Below are positions 34,901-44,949 of a stretch of DNA of 64,000 nucleotides, one piece after another (position 1 is the stretch's first letter; each line of letters starts with the position of its first letter). Under the pieces are notes generated by a model that was not told where the DNA came from, made no database searches, and saw only the letters and a program-made list of their open reading frames with translations. The position numbers and the translations under genes were made by a program. The stretch comes from Owenia fusiformis (lineage: Eukaryota > Annelida > Polychaeta > Sabellida > Oweniidae): contig CAIIXF020000005.1 of the NCBI GenBank assembly GCA_903813345.2, forward strand, positions 31,871,375-31,935,374. Direction: 5' to 3'.

Positions 34901-37900
34901 TCATAAAAAGACTTCCTAAGAATTTTATGCAGAAGCACGATTGACATTGTCATTGTAAGTGCTGGTTTTTCTCTGCGAATAAGTAGCTTTTCAATTCAAA
35001 ATATATTGCGTGAAAATCTGAAATTTCTTGTAAAAATGAACTGCTCCTTCGCATTGACCAAATTCACAGGCTGGTATCGTAAGATTTGTCTGCTGTGACG
35101 GAGCATGCTATTTTTCATAAAAACATTAAGAATACTTCACAATTTATTTTTTAACTTATATGTTTAGTTTTATCAAAGAAAATTACCTACTCCATGCAAT
35201 GAATATATCATTTGCGGATAAGCTTCACTTCTATTTGAAGTTCAGTAACGCTAGGAACAAAAGCTATTGAAAACGGCTCCAGAGTATCAAACTCTAAAAT
35301 GTACCATTTCTTTTTTAACTTTTTAATGGCATGATATATTGACATGATAATATTTACATATGTTTTCAGCATAACTCTGAATGTATTTATGAAATCTGGA
35401 TGTATTTGGTCTTTTTAATTTTCTTTAAAAAATAATGTTTAGATTTTTTCTGTTGTGATGGAGCAGTTTCACAGTTCATATTTGCAACTGCTCCGTCACA
35501 GCGGACAAAAAATTAAACATTATTTGTATAAAAGAAATTAAAGAGACCCAATACATTAATTATTTTATCATTACCTTCAGAGTTATGAAAAAATATGTAA
35601 ATATTAATGGGTCACTATATCGTGCCATTACAAAGTTAAAAAAAGAAATGATAAATTTCAGATTTCGATACTCTGGCGCTGTTTTCAATAGCTTTTACTC
35701 CTAGCGTTATGGGACTTCAGATAGAAGTGAAGGTTACCCGAAAATGATATATCCATTGCATGGTGTAAGTAATTTTCTCTGATATAATGAAACATATGAG
35801 TTAAAAAATAAATTGTGTGGTTTTCTTAGTGTTTTTATGAAAAATAACATGCTCCGTCACAGCTGACAAATCTTTCTATACCAGCCTGTGAAATTAAGTG
35901 ATGCGATTCAATGGAGAATTGAATATTTGTAAGCAATTCACAGTGTCTTGTGACACTTTTTCTCAAAGGTGTTCATAACAGCCATTTTTACTTGTGTTAT
36001 TTTTCATTTTTTTACTGTCTTGAAGAATACTGTATAACATGAAATATTGCCGTGGATATAAAGTTGCCGATTGCCGAATGTAAAACAGAAACGGCAACAT
36101 AAAATTCGGAAATATAATGAAGTAATTGAAGATCGATCTTAGTGGGCGATAATATGGTAGTTGTCTAATGTGTGTCAACTTACTGTAATAGGGTAATTTT
36201 CTAACGAGTATCAACTTACTATACTTTAACAAAAATCATAATAAAATACGATAAAACCGAAGCTTTATTCCCCAGCATAAAATTACAATAAAAAGTTAAT
36301 AATAAAAATGTTGCAGTTAAAATGTATGCAGTAAATTCTATACAATATTAAATGGATTGTCATGTTAAACTTTCAAAAGATCTAATTGTATCCAAGAGCT
36401 TTGGAAATCCCAGTATTAAAAGTTTCTAATCCCGATATTAAAAGTTTTTAATCCTGGTATTAATTGTCCTGAGTCATTCAAATGCGGGTAATCACTCAAA
36501 TTGTCACTCATAATGTCAGGATGTCAGGTTTTCTGAGTCAGTCAAATGAAGGTAATTAAAATTCAGTTGTACATCAAAATTATATTAGGGGTGTCAGCTT
36601 AGCAATATTTTATTTGGCTTTACATTTAGGGGTGTCAGGTCGGCAAACTTTTATTCGGCAATAACAATTTTAATCCAATTCGGAAAATAAAGCACCCAGA
36701 TTTAATACATGTTATACAGTAGTGGAGCGATTTGTTCATATATGATATGTAAATATTTATAAGCAATATACACAGTCTTATTGCACTTTTATAGTATATT
36801 CTTGTCTTGAAGGGCCAGGCCTTGCATTTATAAAGTATCTTTGTTTTGTAGGGCCAGGCCTTGCATTTATAGTGCATCTTTGTCTTGTAGAATCAGGCCT
36901 TGCATTTATAGTTTATCTTTGTCTTTTAGGGCCAGGCCTCGCATTTATAATATATCCTTGTCTGTTAGGGCCAAGCCTTGCATTTATAGTGTTTCCTTGT
37001 GTTGTAGGCCCAGGCCTTGCATTTATAGTGTACCCATTTGCTGTGACAATGATGCCAGTGTCTCCCCTTTGGGCCATCCTGTTTTTCTTCATGCTCATAA
37101 CACTTGGACTTGATAGTCAGGTCAGTAGCATGCTACCCTTCAACAGAGATCAACCATGTATGAACTCTAAGGAATTTTTTCATCTTAAATGCATAGCAAA
37201 TGAGTCAGAAAATAGTGAAGCAATATTTTGAAGCTATAAGTAGCTAGTAGTTATCTCACATTTGAAATCCCAGTAGTAATTGATTAGTGATTATATTACA
37301 CAATCCTAATCTTCAGGGTACATTCCTCAAAAATGATATTTGAATAAAATAGTTGACCTAATGACCTTTGTTGGTGATTATAGCCTCTGAGCATCTGTAA
37401 CAAATGGTTACATTTACATTATAATGTCAAGTGAATGCTTGTTTCTTTTCTAGTTTGCCATGTTGGAAACAGTCATGACGTCTATAATGGACCAATTTCC
37501 ACATGTTCGGAAAAAGAAGACATTCATAATTCTCTTCATCTCCATTTTGTTCTTCCTTTGTGGTTTGACATTGACCTGTAGGGTAAGTACGTCAAGGTCA
37601 AGGTCAAGGTCATGTAATATTGATGACCTGGGAATGACATCACAATATTGATCCCTGGATCCAGGCATACAGCCATGTGGTAGATTAGGAGAGTGCAGGT
37701 ATTCACCAAAAGTGTTCATTGTTGTCTTGTGTGAACAGAAAATGAAGCAATATGACTTGTTAGTGTTTGACCTTTGTGGGATTTATATTAATGTATAAGT
37801 TGCTGTTGAAATAGAATATAACTTTCAAAGCAAGCTATCTCTCTATTCCATAAGGCATAAATATGAATTAATAATATCGTTTTATGAAAAACTTGTGTAA

Positions 37901-40128
37901 TGTTGATTGAATGTAGGTAATGTTCATAGAATATTTTCCTATTGCAGGGAGGGGCCTACATGTTACAGTTAATGGACACATATTGTGGAGGATGGGCCAT
38001 TCTCATTATAGGAATTGTTGAGAGTATATCTATAGCTTGGATTTATGGTAATTTGTACATCGATTATATTTTTTATTTGGTCTATTTGGGACTTGATTAA
38101 TGTGAACAGTCTAATCAATTTATGGATGTATCTTCTCACTTCAATAGATTTAACTTATGCACATAATCATACTCATACACACAAGCAATGTTGACTTCCC
38201 AGGGTAGACCACATCTACAGTATGTACAATATTGTCAAATTTTCAATATTTTATTTATATTATCAATGCAGCGGTATGCATCTTGCCAGTTTTAACATGA
38301 TTTGCACCCTTTGACTGTTCATTTCTGATTCATCATTAATATATCTAATTTCAGGAGCAGACAGGTTTATGAATGACATTGCATTGATGACTGGAAAAAA
38401 GCCTTCTATTTGGTGGCGAATATGCTGGCAAGGCCTGACTCCATTCCTCATCATTGTAAGTACATTCTCAAATCTGTAATGATGTGTTTGAATGATAGTA
38501 TATCATTCTTTTTCAATAGTGAATTTAGTATTCCACATCATATATTTTGTAAGACTATTATTTGTCTATATTTGTTTAGTAATGGCTTGTTCATGGAATT
38601 GACTATAGTTGTTGTTGCTTAATTGTGAAGATTGGTCAAATAAGGCTAGAACATATATAGTCTCCAACTTTTTTGTGGATGGTGTTCGGTGTTTGGTGGT
38701 TGGTCATTGGTTTATGTAACAGATGGCATATTAATGCCATGTTTTTGTATTATTTTCAGTTCATTCTATTATTTACGTGGATAGACTACTCCCCAGCTAG
38801 GTTTGGCGACTATTCCTTCCCTGAATGGGCAGATGGCTTGGGCTGGTGCATGAGCTTTACTTCTGTTATATTCATACCAATTATGGCTGTCTATAAGCTT
38901 TCTAAGGAGGAAGGGTCATTCTTAGAGGTATGTATCAAATCTGGAGATTCTATCTGATCATGGGCTTCATTTTTTCTGGTAAAGTTTGGGTCATGAATCA
39001 TTTACTTTACTTACAGACTTCTTATAAACCTGGAAATGTCTGCATGCATTTATTTCCCATAACAGGGTCTAAGTGTCAGGGATATTGGGAATAATAAAAC
39101 GTGTCAGGGAAATGTATGAAACTTAACTTAGTATCAGGGTTGAAATGTTCTTTTGACATTTTGAGCATATATTTTCTGAATGACTCAAAGTTACAAATTG
39201 TTTCATGATAGCGTCTACGCCGGGTGACGACACCATCAATTGAGTGGGGCCCAGCACTAGTGAAACATCGCAGATTGGTGAATTATGTGAATGGCTTTTG
39301 GACTGACCCTAAAGCTGCACTGGGTGTTGTCAACCCAGCTATGTCATATAGCAGTATGAATGGAAGCTCTGTCAAGGTAGGTAGATCTGCTACTATGTGT
39401 AATAAGTATTACAGAAATACACAATTTTATACTATGAAGTGCGGTATGGTAGAAAACAGACAAATTGTTTGTGGTTGAGTGCAGTGTAATCCTGGAAAAT
39501 GCATGAAAATTGAGGTTGAAGGGTATGTTCTATCCGTTTCCATGGCAACCAGTTAACCATGTGACATGGACTTTTTATAACACAGTAAGTTACCCGATAC
39601 AAATATATCCTAGTAATTTGAAAACATCCTGCTGAGTATTTAATAAGTTCTAGCCCACTTTCATAGTAGGGGTTTAAATTATTGTCTAGAAGGGAATAAA
39701 TGGCCACAAAATCTCAAAGCTGAAAATCTTAGCTCCAATAATTCATATAATTATGCAAAATCATGCAAGTAAAATGAAAGATTATGTCCCATGAATTTCC
39801 TCTGAGTGCATGTTCATATCCTCATTCTGAATGTATTAATCGGCTTACTCATTATAAAACACTCCATTGGGGTGTCTTTATTGCTGTTATGCAAATAACT
39901 TCACGAGATTTCATTTAAAATCAAAGAATTGAATGATGAAATTACTTTCTGTTTCAGGTGAGCTACAATGGTGTGCCAATAAGCCTGACTCCTGGCTATT
40001 CTACCCCTGGGTACTCCACCCCTGGTGGTGAAAGTATAGATGGGAGGAGAACTCCAGGATCTCAAGCTACAGGAACATCGTACATCTCACAGGCCAATAG
40101 TTCAGTGTCATATGAAAGTGTTGTATAA
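19902..40128 (+). CDS. SLC6 sodium/chloride-dependent neurotransmitter transporter, glycine-transporter-like, complete (17 exons)
   Basis: An SLC6 symporter moves an amino acid or amine across the plasma membrane with Na+ and Cl-. Exons: 19902-19922, 23470-23646, 24341-24470, 24748-24924, 25295-25438, 25843-26032, 26931-27063, 27847-27981, 28603-28706, 34517-34641, 37008-37120, 37454-37582, 37948-38047, 38355-38455, 38760-38927, 39212-39376, 39958-40128. They sum to 2283 nt, 760 residues plus TAA, all in phase. TM1 has [15 protein letters not shown], the family ion/substrate signature. The segment DCDNDWN to SSGIDDMG is the large glycosylated loop EL2 (NGTCY, NESLF sequons). [18 protein letters not shown] is TM5; [20 protein letters not shown] is the unwound TM6; [10 protein letters not shown] is EL4; [10 protein letters not shown] is TM8. 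The C-terminal tail ([14 protein letters not shown]) is Ser/Thr/Gly-rich. The acidic N-terminus is long. Family match is closest, by eye, to GLYT/SLC6A5-A9; substrate is inferred. Intron 9 carries an antisense lectin-gene fragment. Confidence 0.93.
20285..21300. repeat. Fold-back element interrupted by a nested transposon
   Basis: The left arm, 20285-20465, includes the self-complementary AGGACTATAGTCCT and 'agcattcttttcatgtagtt'. It is the reverse complement of 20668-20710 joined to 21160-21300. The two right-arm pieces become continuous when 20711-21159 is removed. The loop (20466-20667) is about 200 bp and non-coding. Confidence 0.85.
20711..21157. mobile_element. TA-flanked miniature transposon, second copy, nested in a fold-back arm
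   Basis: 447 bp with ends AAGTGCTG (one change from CAGTGCTG) and CAGCACTG, bordered by TA on both sides (20709-20710 and 21158-21159). It is the inverted counterpart of 4888-5498 in USP19 but lacks about 175 internal bases. Confidence 0.85.
22861..23270. repeat. Inverted repeat pair, possible miniature element
   Basis: The left arm near 22861-22914 (taaagtcggatacc ... aaatggcggacataactgtc) is the diverged reverse complement of 23211-23270 (gacggttacatgtatgtccgc ... tgactttac). The interval has no coding features. Confidence 0.6.
24953..25104. mobile_element. Pogo/Tigger-type miniature element in SLC6 intron 4
   Basis: It starts ACAGTTAAACTGG and ends AACAGGTTTTACTGT, with 'gtgttccattt' and 'ggtgttccact' inside. 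It is a relative of the terminal sequence of the relic at 49594-51293. Confidence 0.6.
28097..28211. mobile_element. Pogo/Tigger-type miniature element in SLC6 intron 8
   Basis: TACAGTAAAACCTGTTAAGT at the left and GACAGGTTTTATTG at the right are inverted terminal repeats around about 90 non-coding bases with 'gtggaacacc' words. Confidence 0.65.
28383..28553. mobile_element. Pogo/Tigger-type miniature element, decayed right end
   Basis: It begins TACAGTAAAATCTGTCTAAT and contains 'gactggccaag', 'ggtgttcaca' and 'gttcagattagataggtgtt', as in other members. The right terminal repeat is lost. Confidence 0.5.
29277..29416. mobile_element. Pogo/Tigger-type miniature element shared by both duplicate blocks
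   Basis: It begins TACAGTAAAACCTGTCTAAT. The same insertion, at the same relative site, is at 52043-52180 in the downstream block, so it predates the duplication. Confidence 0.65.
29517..33844 (-). pseudogene. 5'-truncated paralogue of the mosaic lectin gene, antisense inside SLC6 intron 9
   Basis: Nine full exons and a tenth cut one, in gene order: 33828-33844 (remnant), 33295-33539, 32876-33044, 32384-32760, 31943-32143, 31428-31613, 30928-31116, 30402-30431, 29982-30265, 29517-29726 (stop TAG at 29517-29519). They encode the second half of a C-type lectin domain, a whole second C-type lectin, an ShKT six-cysteine domain, hevein-like 1, sushi, hevein-like 2, a linker microexon and the C-terminal module. 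Every splice signal and frame is intact, and each exon matches the length of its partner at 52281-56299 except 33295-33539, which is 9 nt shorter. No signal peptide, start exon or upstream domains are present: similarity breaks at 33844 in mid-exon. Either it is a recent pseudogene or it is transcribed from an unknown promoter. Confidence 0.8.
35030..35930. repeat. Large near-perfect palindrome in SLC6 intron 10
   Basis: Arms of about 430 bp (35035-35467 and 35489-35925) are reverse complements with scattered mismatches around a spacer of about 20 bp. Inner ends read 'tgatggagcag' and 'ctgctccgtcaca'; outer parts read 'cacaggctggtat' and 'ataccagcctgtg'. No coding content; it could fold into a very long cruciform or RNA hairpin in the pre-mRNA. 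Confidence 0.85.
36793..37031 (+). repeat. 39-bp unit, six tandem copies, over the splice acceptor of SLC6 exon 11
   Basis: Each unit joins an intron tail (T-rich, ending TAG; AAG in the first) to the first bases of exon 11 (gccaggccttgcatttat). Potential exon starts are 36813, 36852, 36891, 36930, 36969 and 37008, all exactly 39 nt apart. The annotated exon uses the last one. Because 39 is 13 codons and no unit has a stop, each acceptor would be in frame, adding [13 protein letters not shown]-type repeats. Confidence 0.9.
37592..37612 (+). promoter_or_regulatory. Three tandem AGGTCA nuclear-receptor half-sites
   Basis: TCAAGGTCA followed by two more AAGGTCA words directly after the donor of SLC6 exon 12. 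TCAAGGTCA is the monomer site of SF-1/ERR-type receptors. Function is speculative; it may be only a simple hexamer repeat. Confidence 0.3.
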
Positions 40129-40176
40129 ATCAACATGTTGAATACCGGTGAAGAAAATCAAGACTAGAATTGAAAT

Positions 40177-40182
40177 AATAAA
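40177..40182 (+). terminator. Candidate poly(A) signal of the SLC6 gene
   Basis: AATAAA lies 49 bp after the SLC6 stop codon, before the start of the hairpin-ended element at 40324. Confidence 0.5.
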
Positions 40183-40323
40183 CAGGCTGTCTTGACAGGT
40201 TTTCCTGATAAAATGTTAATTTTATATAAAGTTGATATCTATAGTGTTTAAACAGATGCTTGGTTGATGCAGTCTTTTTAGTTCTTCCAAGATAATGTTA
40301 GCCTTGCCCAAGTCGGTATTTTT

Positions 40324-41455
40324 ATCGTACCTAATAAAGGTACGATATGTTTCTACGTATCAAAGTTAAGAACTGATTAGTTTTTGGGCATTCTGGGTAA
40401 ATTTTAAGGTGGCCATTTTGGATTTTCCGTCCTAAAATCTTCACTTTCAAGACTTGTCTACAGGTTTCCAGCCAAACCATTTGACAGATTCATCTGAAAT
40501 TTTCAGGAATGTTTCTACGTATCAAAGTTAAGAACTGATTAGTTTTTGGGCATTCTGGGTAAATTTTAAGGTGGCCATTTTGGATTTTCCGTCCTAAAAT
40601 CTTCACTTTCAAGACTTGTCTACAGGTTTCCAGCCAAACCATTTGACGGATTCATCTGAAATTTACAGGGATGTTTCTACGTATCAAAGTTAAGAACTGA
40701 TTAGTTTTTTGGCATTCTGGGTAAAATTTAAGGTGGCCATTTTGGATTTTCTGTCCTAAAATCTTCACTTTCAAGACTTGTCTACAGGTTTACAGCCAAA
40801 CATTTTGACGGATTCATTTGAAATTTACAGGGATGTTTCTACATATCAAAGTTAACAACTGATTAGTTTTTGGGCATTCTGGGTAAATTTAAAGGTGGCC
40901 ATTTTGGATTTTCCATCCTAAAATCTTCACTTTCAAGACTTGTCTACAGGTTTCCAGCCAAACCATTTGATGGATTCATCTGAAATTTTCAGGGATGTTT
41001 CTATGTATCAAAGTTAAGAACTGATTAGTTTTTTGGCATTCTGGGTAAAATTTAAGGTGGCCATTTTGGATTTTCTGTCCTAAAATCTTCACTTTCAAGA
41101 CTTGTCTACAGGTTTCCAGCCAAACGTTTTGACGGATTCATTTGAAATTTACAGGGATGTTTCTACATATCAAAGTTAACAACTGATTAGTTTTTGGGCA
41201 TTCTGGGTAAATGTTAAGGCGGCCATTTTGGATTTTCCGTCCTAAAATCTTCACTTTCAAGACTTGTCTACAGGTTTCCAGCCAAACCATTTGATGGATT
41301 CATCTGAAATTTTCAGGGATGTTTCTACGTATCAAAGTTAAGAACTGATTAGTTTTTGGGCATTCTGGGTAAATTTTAAGGTGGCCATTTTAGATTTTCC
41401 GTCCTAAATTCTTCACTGTCACACTGCTGTGTTTTAGGTACGATATTGTTCACGT
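40324..41455. mobile_element. Hairpin-ended element A with seven 162-bp core repeats
   Basis: The 5' end is a hairpin, ATCGTACCT-aataa-AGGTACGAT (40324-40346). The 3' end carries a third copy of the arm, AGGTACGAT (41436-41444), followed by ATTGTTCAC. Between them a 162-bp unit starts at 40349, 40511, 40673, 40835, 40997, 41159 and 41321, the last incomplete. Units contain 'ggtggccattttggattttc'. The unit is shared with element B (46676-47555), whose hairpin stem differs. The layout recalls bivalve pearl/HINE-type repeats; that identity is a guess. Confidence 0.8.
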
Positions 41456-41579
41456 CTGTGCCTTGTTTTGCTTATCTGATCTTAATGTCTACACCAACAA
41501 TCCTGGAAGCATCGGGGAGTTGAATTGAAACAAGGGGTTAGAAGGAGGATGAGACAGCATGTACATCTGGGACATTGAT

Positions 41580-41900
41580 ATGTAGATCTAAGACATTAAA
41601 CTTAATATGTAAATCTGTGACATTAAACTTGATTTGTATATCTAAGACATTAAACTTAATATGTAAATCTGTGACATTAAACTTGATTTGTAGATCTGAG
41701 ATATTAAACTTGATATGTAAATCTGTGACATTAAACTTGATATGTAGATCTGAGACATTAAACTTAATATGTAAATCTGTGACATTAAAATTGATATGTA
41801 GATCTGAAACATTAAAATTGATATGAAGATCTGAGACATAAAACTTAAAACCTGTGACATTAAACTTGATATGTACATCTGTAACATTAAGCTTGATATT
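41580..41900. repeat. 27-bp tandem array with 54-bp higher-order pattern
   Basis: About eleven units of 'tgtaaatctgtgacattaaacttga' type, with phase points at 41581, 41608 and 41635. 'gtagatctgagac' and 'gtaaatctgtgac' versions alternate, giving a 54-bp dimer. The open frames it creates on both strands are artefacts of a unit divisible by three. Confidence 0.85.
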
Positions 41901-42144
41901 ACATCTGTAATTTTGAACTTTATATGTTCATCTGTGGTGTGTTACTTGATTTGCAGGTCTTTGACATTTCACTTCATATTTATATTATACTTGTACATAA
42001 TAGTTGATGTGTAGATTTATGACATAGAAACTCACTCAATACATGTATATCTGTAACATTTGTGAATTTAATTATAGATCTGTGACTTTGACTCAATATG
42101 TGTATATATAGGCCTATTTATGACATTAAACTTATGTGACAAGT

Positions 42145-43110
42145 CCTGCAGATCTGTGATCATATGGAATATTTTGAGCAGAATTCAATTGGAGATTATT
42201 ATGTGTAGTATATATTCATGCAGATCTGAGATTATATGGAATATTTTGAGCAGAATTCAATTGGAGATTATTATGTGTAGTATATATTCATGCAGATCTG
42301 AGATTATATGGAATATTTTGAGCAGAATTCAATTGGAGATTATTATGTGTAGTATATATTCATGCAGATCTGTGATCATATGGAATATTTTGAGCATAAT
42401 TCAATTGGAGATTATTATTTGTAGTATATATTCATGCAGATCTGAGATTATATGGAATATTTTGAGCAGAATTCAATTGGAGATTATTATGTGTAGTATA
42501 TATTCTTGCAGATCTGTGATTATATGGGATATTTTGAGCAGAATTCAATTGGAGATTATTATGTGTAGTATATATTCATGCAGATCTGAGATTATATGGA
42601 ATATTTTGAGCAGAATTCAATTGGAGATTATTATGTGTAGTATATATTCATGCAGATCTGTGATCATATGGAATATTTTGAGCAGAATTCAATTGGAGAT
42701 TACTATGTGTAGTATATATTCATGCAGATCTGAGATTATATGGAATATTTTGAGCAGAATTCAATTGGAGATTTTTATGTGTAGTATATATTCATGCAGA
42801 TCTGTGATAATGAATATTTTGAGCAGAATTCAATTGGAGATTATTATGTGTAGTATTTATTCATGCAGATCTGAGATTATATGGAATATTTTGAGCAGAA
42901 TTCAATTGGAGATTTTTATGTGTAGTATATATTCATGCAGATCTGTGATAATGAATATTTTGTGCAGAATTCAATTGGAGATTATTATGTGTAGTATATA
43001 TTCTTGCAGATCTGTGATTATATGGAATATTTTGAGCAGAATTCAATTGGAGATTTTTATGTGTAGTAAATATTCATGCAGATCTGTGTTAATGAATATT
43101 TTGTGCAGAA
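42145..43110. repeat. 72-bp tandem array, about 13 copies
   Basis: The unit runs 'gcagatctgagattatatgg' to 'gtgtagtatatattcat'. Each copy has a BglII-like AGATCT and an EcoRI-like GAATTC word. Some copies lack 3 bases (gataatgaat). Since 72 is divisible by three, a 331-codon frame runs through it with the repeat CRSEIIWNILSRIQLEII; it is not treated as a gene. Confidence 0.9.
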
Positions 43111-43188
43111 TTTAATCGGAGCTATTTATGTTCAGTATATATTCAGCAATATTATTATCACTGATCAATTTTGATATTTTACTAATTA

Positions 43189-43235
43189 TATCACCATCAT
43201 AAGTGGTGAGATGTTGTTATGGTGACATTTTGCAT
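43189..43235. repeat. Minimal hairpin-ended element (TCACCA...TGGTGA)
   Basis: TATCACCA and TGGTGAGATGTTGTTAT form a hairpin followed directly by GGTGACATTTTGC, as if both ends of a hairpin-ended element had fused. Longer relatives are at 26224-26255, 30795-30816 and 53556-53577. Confidence 0.4.
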
Positions 43236-43413
43236 GTTTTTGTAGACTATTTAGTAGACTGCACCTGTACAGCCTATTTAATGTGAAATAAGACTCACTC
43301 CCATTATAATTGTGCTTATATAGTACTTGTTTTAGTTCTTCCAAATGTACTGTAATGATTATTCAGTACAAACACTTGCCAGCTAGTTTGTTTTATGCAA
43401 GGATTTATTTATT

Positions 43414-44949
43414 ATCCCATCGAACGAAGTTCGGAGGGATATAGGGAACGCCTCCGTCCGTCCGTGCAATAACTCAAATACGGTTGGCCCGATTTTGTTC
43501 ATATTTTGTACACATATGCCCTATGGGGGTAAAAGTTCTGCTCGAAAGCCGATTTTCAAAATGGCCACTCATTTCAAAATGGGGGCCATTTTAGTGCCGA
43601 TTTTACAGTAATTTAGGTGCAATATGTAGAACTGTTATATATATATGTTTTAAATGTAAAAAAAATGATTAAGGACATTAATAAAGCTACAAATGTAGAT
43701 ATTAAAAAAGCACATGGCAGCCATCTTGAAAAATGGCGGCCTTTACTCATTATTTCATGATTTTTGCTCTAACTCGAAAAGTAGTGGAGCGATTTTGTTC
43801 ATATTTGGTTTGTGAATACTATAAGCATTGCACACTGGCTAAAGACACTTTTGGTAGAAGGCGGCCATTTTGAAAAATGGCTGCCATTTTAACTTTTTTT
43901 TACTATAACTCGAAAAGTAGTGGAGCAATTTTGTTCATATTTGGCGTGTGAATACTATAAGCATGGCACACTGTCCTATGACACTTTTGGTAGAAGGCGG
44001 CCATTTTGAATTTTTTTTTTGAAAAATGGCCGCGATTTTAATGTATTTTACTATAACTCGAAAAGTAGTGAAGCAATTTTGTTCATATTTGGTATTTGAA
44101 TACTATAAGCATGGCGCACTGTCTAATGACACTTTTGGTAGAAGGTGGCAATTTTTCAAATTTTAACGTATTTTACTATAACTCGAAAAGTAGTGGAGCG
44201 ATTTTGTTTATATTTGGTATGTGAATACTAAAAGCATGGCACACTGTCTAATGACACTTTTGGTAGAAGATGGCCATTTTGAAAAATGGCCGCCATTTTG
44301 AAAAATGGCCGCCATTTTAACATATTTACTATAACTTGAAAAGTAGTGGAGTGATTTTGTTCATATTTGGTATGTTTCATATTTTATATGTGAATACTAT
44401 AAGCATGGCACACTGTCTAATGACACTTTGGGTAGTAGGCGGCCATTTTGAAAAATGGCCACCATTTTTACGTTTTTACCATAACTTGAAAAGTAGTGAA
44501 GCGATTTTGTTCAGATTTGATATGTGGATACTCATGAGCCTTGCACACTGTCTCATGACACTTCGGATAGTAGGCAGCCATTTTAAAAAATGGCTGTCAT
44601 TTTTACATTTTTTACTATAACTCGAAAAGTAGTGGAGCGATTTTGTTCATATTTGATATGTGAATACTTAAGCATGGCACATTGTCTAATAAAACTTTGG
44701 AAAGTAGTCGGCCATTTTGAGAAATGGCCATCATTTTTATGTGTGTTATTTTACAAGTACATGTGTGCGATTTTTCAAAAATTTTATAGGTGGCTACTTC
44801 AAAGAATATTATTTCTTCTGATGACAACTTGGCTAGTGAGCAACCATTTTGAAAATGGTGGCCTTTCTGGTGTGTTGTTTTATGATATTTGCTATATATT
44901 TCGTTTGTAAAAATGCCAGCCATTTCTGTTCGATGGGATTCGCTACGCT
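43414..44949. mobile_element. Hairpin-ended element C with about seven degenerate core repeats
   Basis: ATCCCATCGAAC (43414-43425) and GTTCGATGGGAT (44938-44949) are perfect 12-bp inverted termini. The 5' end also folds on itself (ATCCCATCGAAC-gaa-GTTCGGAGGGAT). The core repeats, 125-155 bp apart (phase points 43771, 43917, 44055, 44180, 44333, 44483, 44619), contain 'aactcgaaaagtagtggagc' and 'gcggccattttgaaaaatgg'. Several short open frames inside are repeat artefacts. Confidence 0.85.

Noticed and set aside
36841-37231. Open frames of 90-119 codons across SLC6 exon 11
   Set aside because: They run through the 39-bp repeats, the true exon 37008-37120 and into the next intron. Only the exon part is coding in the SLC6 model.
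41580-43110. CRISPR-like array
   Set aside because: Repeats are directly adjacent without unique spacers, and the DNA is eukaryotic; these are satellites.
42120-43115. 331-codon open reading frame with a regular repeat
   Set aside because: It is the translation of the 72-bp tandem array; the unit is divisible by three, so a frame stays open by chance. There is no start context, splice logic or family match.
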